Source: Desulfobacteraceae bacterium
GTDB lineage: Bacteria > Desulfobacterota > Desulfobacteria > Desulfobacterales > JAUWMJ01
Direction of reading: 5' to 3'
Length of the DNA: 17,892 nucleotides
Assembly (NCBI GenBank): GCA_030612225.1
Contig: JAUWOH010000015.1
Location: 1-17,892 of the forward strand
Positions 16,801 through 17,892 of this stretch are shown piece after piece. Both the position numbers and the translations under genes were made by a program. The notes below the pieces were generated by a model. That model saw only the letters and a program-made list of their open reading frames with translations. It did no database searches and was not told the origin of the DNA. The first letter of the stretch is position 1. Each line of letters opens with the position of its first letter.

Positions 16801-17245
16801 CATTATTTGTTTTTTTAAACCCGATTCCGGCCTCAGTTAGATTTGAGCTGCCCATAATATAATAATGTTCGGGTGCTTCTTTGGATGCGCTCTCAAATAT
16901 AAATGTTTTGGCATGACAAAAGTTTGGTTCAAGTGTTTTAAGTTTAACCTTATCCTGTTTTAAAAAAGATACAGCTTCTTTGGCAAGAGAGCTTAGTTGT
17001 AATGCAGCTTCAATGGTTATGTTTTCATTTAACAGGTCTATGGTACGAATTTCAATATTTTCAGTATGAACGATATCGCCAAGAACAAATCTGAACTCAT
17101 TTACCTTCTCATTAATTTTAGCTGACAGATAGGCGAGTGCTCCAATCGTGAAATAGCCGGTTACCGAATTAAATTTCCCCTCTTTCGTATATTTTGCAAT
17201 CCATTCATGAACTTTCAGGTTTTTATTTTTATTATCTAAAATCAT
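13865..17245 (-). CDS. Phospholipase-D-like nuclease fused to a Snf2-type SF2 helicase
   Basis: A 1126-residue cytoplasmic protein. Residues ~1-175 are a PLD-type domain with HAK (H111, K113) and GSSN (132-135). The usual Asp of HxKx4D is replaced by E118, and only one motif is present, so a dimer would be needed for a full active site. Residues ~245-930 are an SF2 helicase/translocase: Q-like region EFQQKSV, Walker A GLGKT (277-281), DESH (365-368), SATPINN (398-404) and a motif VI QRMGRIDRIG near 842-851. About 300 residues, partly coiled-coil, lie between the two RecA-like lobes. The C-terminal part is unassigned. As the first gene of the operon it likely serves as translocase and nuclease for the methyltransferase behind it. 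AAGTGAG precedes the ATG. Single-protein restriction enzymes (LlaGI-type) and PLD-helicase systems (NgoAVII/CglI) are functional analogues. Confidence 0.93.
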   Translation of the reverse strand: MILDNKNKNLKVHEWIAKYTKEGKFNSVTGYFTIGALAYLSAKINEKVNEFRFVLGDIVHTENIEIRTIDLLNENITIEAALQLSSLAKEAVSFLKQDKVKLKTLEPNFCHAKTFIFESASKEAPEHYYIMGSSNLTEAGIGFKKTNNVELNIIGQGTDADYKELKEWFDNLWLSNNAHGRKTVNGKKIDFKQYLIKEIETIFVQYTPRELYYKVLFELFGEQIVSDKEDPNFNRQIGRLENTVVYNTLYEFQQKSVLSLIKMLQKYNGAIIADAVGLGKTWSALAVMKFFQLEGAEIILLCPKKLDQNWRKFLVKQNSRFEDDQFNYTIRFHTDLQDNRLEHHQDALKINEYFQSDRPKLVVIDESHNLRNAKSNRFNYLVDILLKKNENIKVLMLSATPINNSLTDIRNQFKLMVKNDPKGFYNTLGIRNIDYTFRGAKRAFNEWRNEDKRTIGDFIKKLPSNFFKLTDSLIVARTRKMIEGQADHLTFPKRAKPDNIFVTPKQIGNFDTFEEMFDNFPPMLSGYQPSFYVKQEEDVDLLRDEKQRDRFLVKMMYILMVKRLESSWFSFLSTVEKILAHHENALSKINQYQEAKLDDIIDDSSQFEFLEMDEETDFDEFTLGKKRKVKLSEIDRAGTLEAYKQDLKKDIASMDSLRSNLHRFKEEIKKECTHKNNHKSIDDKLEVLISKIQEKQKSGNNNNNHKVIIFTVFKDTAFYLFDQLKARGFKRVAVVSGDESKTDDSDSSRLKFEPILERFTPYTKLYMEKEWKDFEVQDKLSSFEKYEKWKEWVCLKYSHIKEKLDNPIDILIATDCLSEGQNLQDCDYVINYDIHWNPVRVIQRMGRIDRIGSINDTIYGINFWPSDNINGYLNLQDRIENRMTVMKLAGSEIDKHFTANLKERIEDDKLEQSQKARMLKQMQTSWDDIEVSDQGLGFEDLSLESFRQDLNAELNLTRDKYDKMPKGVYTGFKKDYEICRKDGIIALLGYPARPSGVKEFSYSSHDLIYIDKEGSSVLLNQKEVLDALAKHKDKDRFVPQAVDNGEEKAIRSLSDSIKTWLKKQEIDEIKDENGNTKTKMGKSAKDILNKLKAGDISAVKRLKENIKVEDKFQIDNFDLIVWFLVN

Positions 17246-17291
17246 CTATTTCTCACTTAAAAGCTTTTTACTTTGGTTGATGAGTACAATA

Positions 17292-17320
17292 CTTATAAAT
17301 GTGGCCTCAATGTCAATCAA
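17292..17320 (-). promoter_or_regulatory. Candidate promoter of the four-gene defence operon
   Basis: On the minus strand TTGATT (17320-17315), a 17-nt spacer and TATAAG (17297-17292). Transcription would start about 40 nt before the helicase ATG at 17245. The -35 box overlaps the stop codon of the upstream membrane-protein gene, so the operon can be expressed on its own. Readthrough from the upstream genes is also possible, as no terminator is seen. Confidence 0.45.
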
Positions 17321-17522
17321 TATTTGGTTTCTTTCCTTTTCTATACCCGAAAAGAAAATACGGGATAAATCCTACAAAGGGAATTGAAGCGATCAAACAC
17401 CATAAAGCTTTTTTTCCGACAGTGCTGAAATCTTTCTGGGCGGCATCGACAATTGCCCAAATGCTCAGCAAAAAAAATGGTACACATAATCCAAGAAATA
17501 TAGTAAGTGTTTTAAAAGTCAT
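17313..17522 (-). CDS. Small PLDc_N-type membrane protein
   Basis: The 69-residue protein has two membrane segments (about 5-26 and 40-60) joined by a short cytoplasmic-type loop, and ends with a basic tail (GYRKGKKPNID). The words WAIVDA, ALWCLIASIPFVGFIPYFLFG follow the PLDc_N pattern found alone in small proteins or at the start of cardiolipin synthases. Function as a stand-alone protein is not established, to my knowledge. It starts 2 nt after the transglycosylase stop, with AAAGG overlapping that stop as ribosome binding site, so the two are co-transcribed. Its nearness to a PLD-nuclease gene is probably coincidence, since PLDc_N is a membrane anchor unrelated to the nuclease domain. Confidence 0.8.
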   Translation of the reverse strand: MTFKTLTIFLGLCVPFFLLSIWAIVDAAQKDFSTVGKKALWCLIASIPFVGFIPYFLFGYRKGKKPNID

Positions 17523-17524
17523 TT

Positions 17525-17892
17525 TCAGCCTTTCAGAAGTTTAGATATTTTTAATACCGCATCAACATATTTTTCGCTGTGATTATAATGATGGATGACT
17601 TTTTGGGCTTTTTTGTTGCTTATTCCCGGTTTCCACCCATGACTTTTTAAATAAAAAGCAATGCTTGCTATAGCATCTGCATGGTTAAACAGGTCTATAC
17701 TACCATCGTTGTTACCGTCTTTTGCAAGTTCCGGTATATTGCTTGGCATAAATTGAGAAATACCCATAGCCCCTGCATATGAACCATTTATCTCCACAGG
17801 ATCGATTCCTTCCCTGATTACATAATTAAGAAAGGCGGTTAGCTCCCCATAAGCCCATCTTGATTTTCTTTCCGCCTTTTTCTCAAACTTAT
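17525..17892 (-). CDS. Lytic murein transglycosylase, MltB-like (partial, C-terminal part)
   Basis: The C-terminal ~122 residues of a periplasmic peptidoglycan lytic transglycosylase, which cleaves the glycan strand to form 1,6-anhydro-muropeptides. The frame runs open to the right edge, so signal peptide, lipobox and the catalytic Glu lie outside. Seen here are WAYGELTAFLNYVIREGIDP, the hallmark GSYAGAMGISQFMPSN, the DGNNDGSIDLFNHADAIAS segment and SIAFYLKSHGW, all typical of the MltB/SLT_2 family. A GTG at 17797 could be misread as a start, but family similarity continues well upstream of it. Confidence 0.93.
   Translation of the reverse strand, partial: KFEKKAERKSRWAYGELTAFLNYVIREGIDPVEINGSYAGAMGISQFMPSNIPELAKDGNNDGSIDLFNHADAIASIAFYLKSHGWKPGISNKKAQKVIHHYNHSEKYVDAVLKISKLLKG

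Noticed and set aside
8291..17245. Assignment of the operon to DISARM or BREX
   Set aside because: Both contain helicase plus methyltransferase, and DISARM has a PLD protein, but no DrmA/DrmB-like or PglZ/BrxC-like gene is present in the window.
17313..17522. PLDc_N small protein as a component of the PLD-nuclease defence operon
   Set aside because: PLDc_N is a membrane-anchor domain, and the gene is coupled to the lytic transglycosylase, while the defence operon has its own candidate promoter.
1..17892. CRISPR arrays, rRNA genes, full insertion sequences, integrase genes
   Set aside because: I saw no regularly spaced repeats, no rRNA-like sequence and no transposase or integrase motifs on either strand.

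Overview
This window reads as a low-to-moderate G+C chromosomal fragment of a Gram-negative bacterium. MltB-type lytic transglycosylase, KsgA, a CspA-type cold shock protein and very small Arg/Lys-rich proteins fit a Desulfobacterota (Desulfobacterales-like) genome. That placement is inference from gene content and style only. Nearly every gene is on the minus strand, so transcription runs from high to low coordinates.

Left part (1-4863): a long protein with a PEP-synthase/PPDK-type ATP-grasp domain runs off the left edge. It is coupled to the upstream 16S rRNA dimethyladenosine transferase gene (rsmA/ksgA) by an ATGA stop/start overlap. The spacer upstream of rsmA holds an imperfect 28-bp inverted repeat, and a separate hairpin abuts the stop codon of the next gene.

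Middle (4864-8290): a solitary beta-type (TSPPY) DNA methyltransferase, then a repeat-rich stretch. It contains two MITE-like copies of one repeat family (6140-6307, 7551-7743) and a 47-bp inverted fragment of the same family (8041-8087). Around them lie two tiny basic protein genes in convergent orientation, a cold shock gene with strong ribosome binding site, long leader and terminator, and a tandem tRNA-Glu cluster. In that cluster only the CTC copy is intact; one TTC copy has lost its 5' end and another looks degenerate.

Right part (8291-17245): a compact four-gene operon that looks like a defence/restriction locus. In transcription order it encodes (1) a fusion of a phospholipase-D-type nuclease domain with a Snf2-like SF2 helicase, (2) a 1283-residue Eco57I/PglX-like DNA methyltransferase with a large N-terminal region and a probable target-recognition C-terminus, (3) an SMC/ABC-like AAA ATPase without a fused nuclease, and (4) a small DUF4276/TOPRIM-like protein. 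Spacings are 16 nt, a 4-nt overlap and 3 nt. A plausible dedicated promoter overlaps the end of the upstream gene. Genes 1-2 make sense as a nuclease-translocase plus modification enzyme. Genes 3-4 resemble an OLD/PARIS-like ATPase plus TOPRIM effector pair. One operon joining both modules is the most interesting feature of the window.

Right edge (17313-17892): a small two-helix membrane protein of the PLDc_N type, 2 nt behind the C-terminal part of an MltB-like lytic murein transglycosylase that continues off the window.
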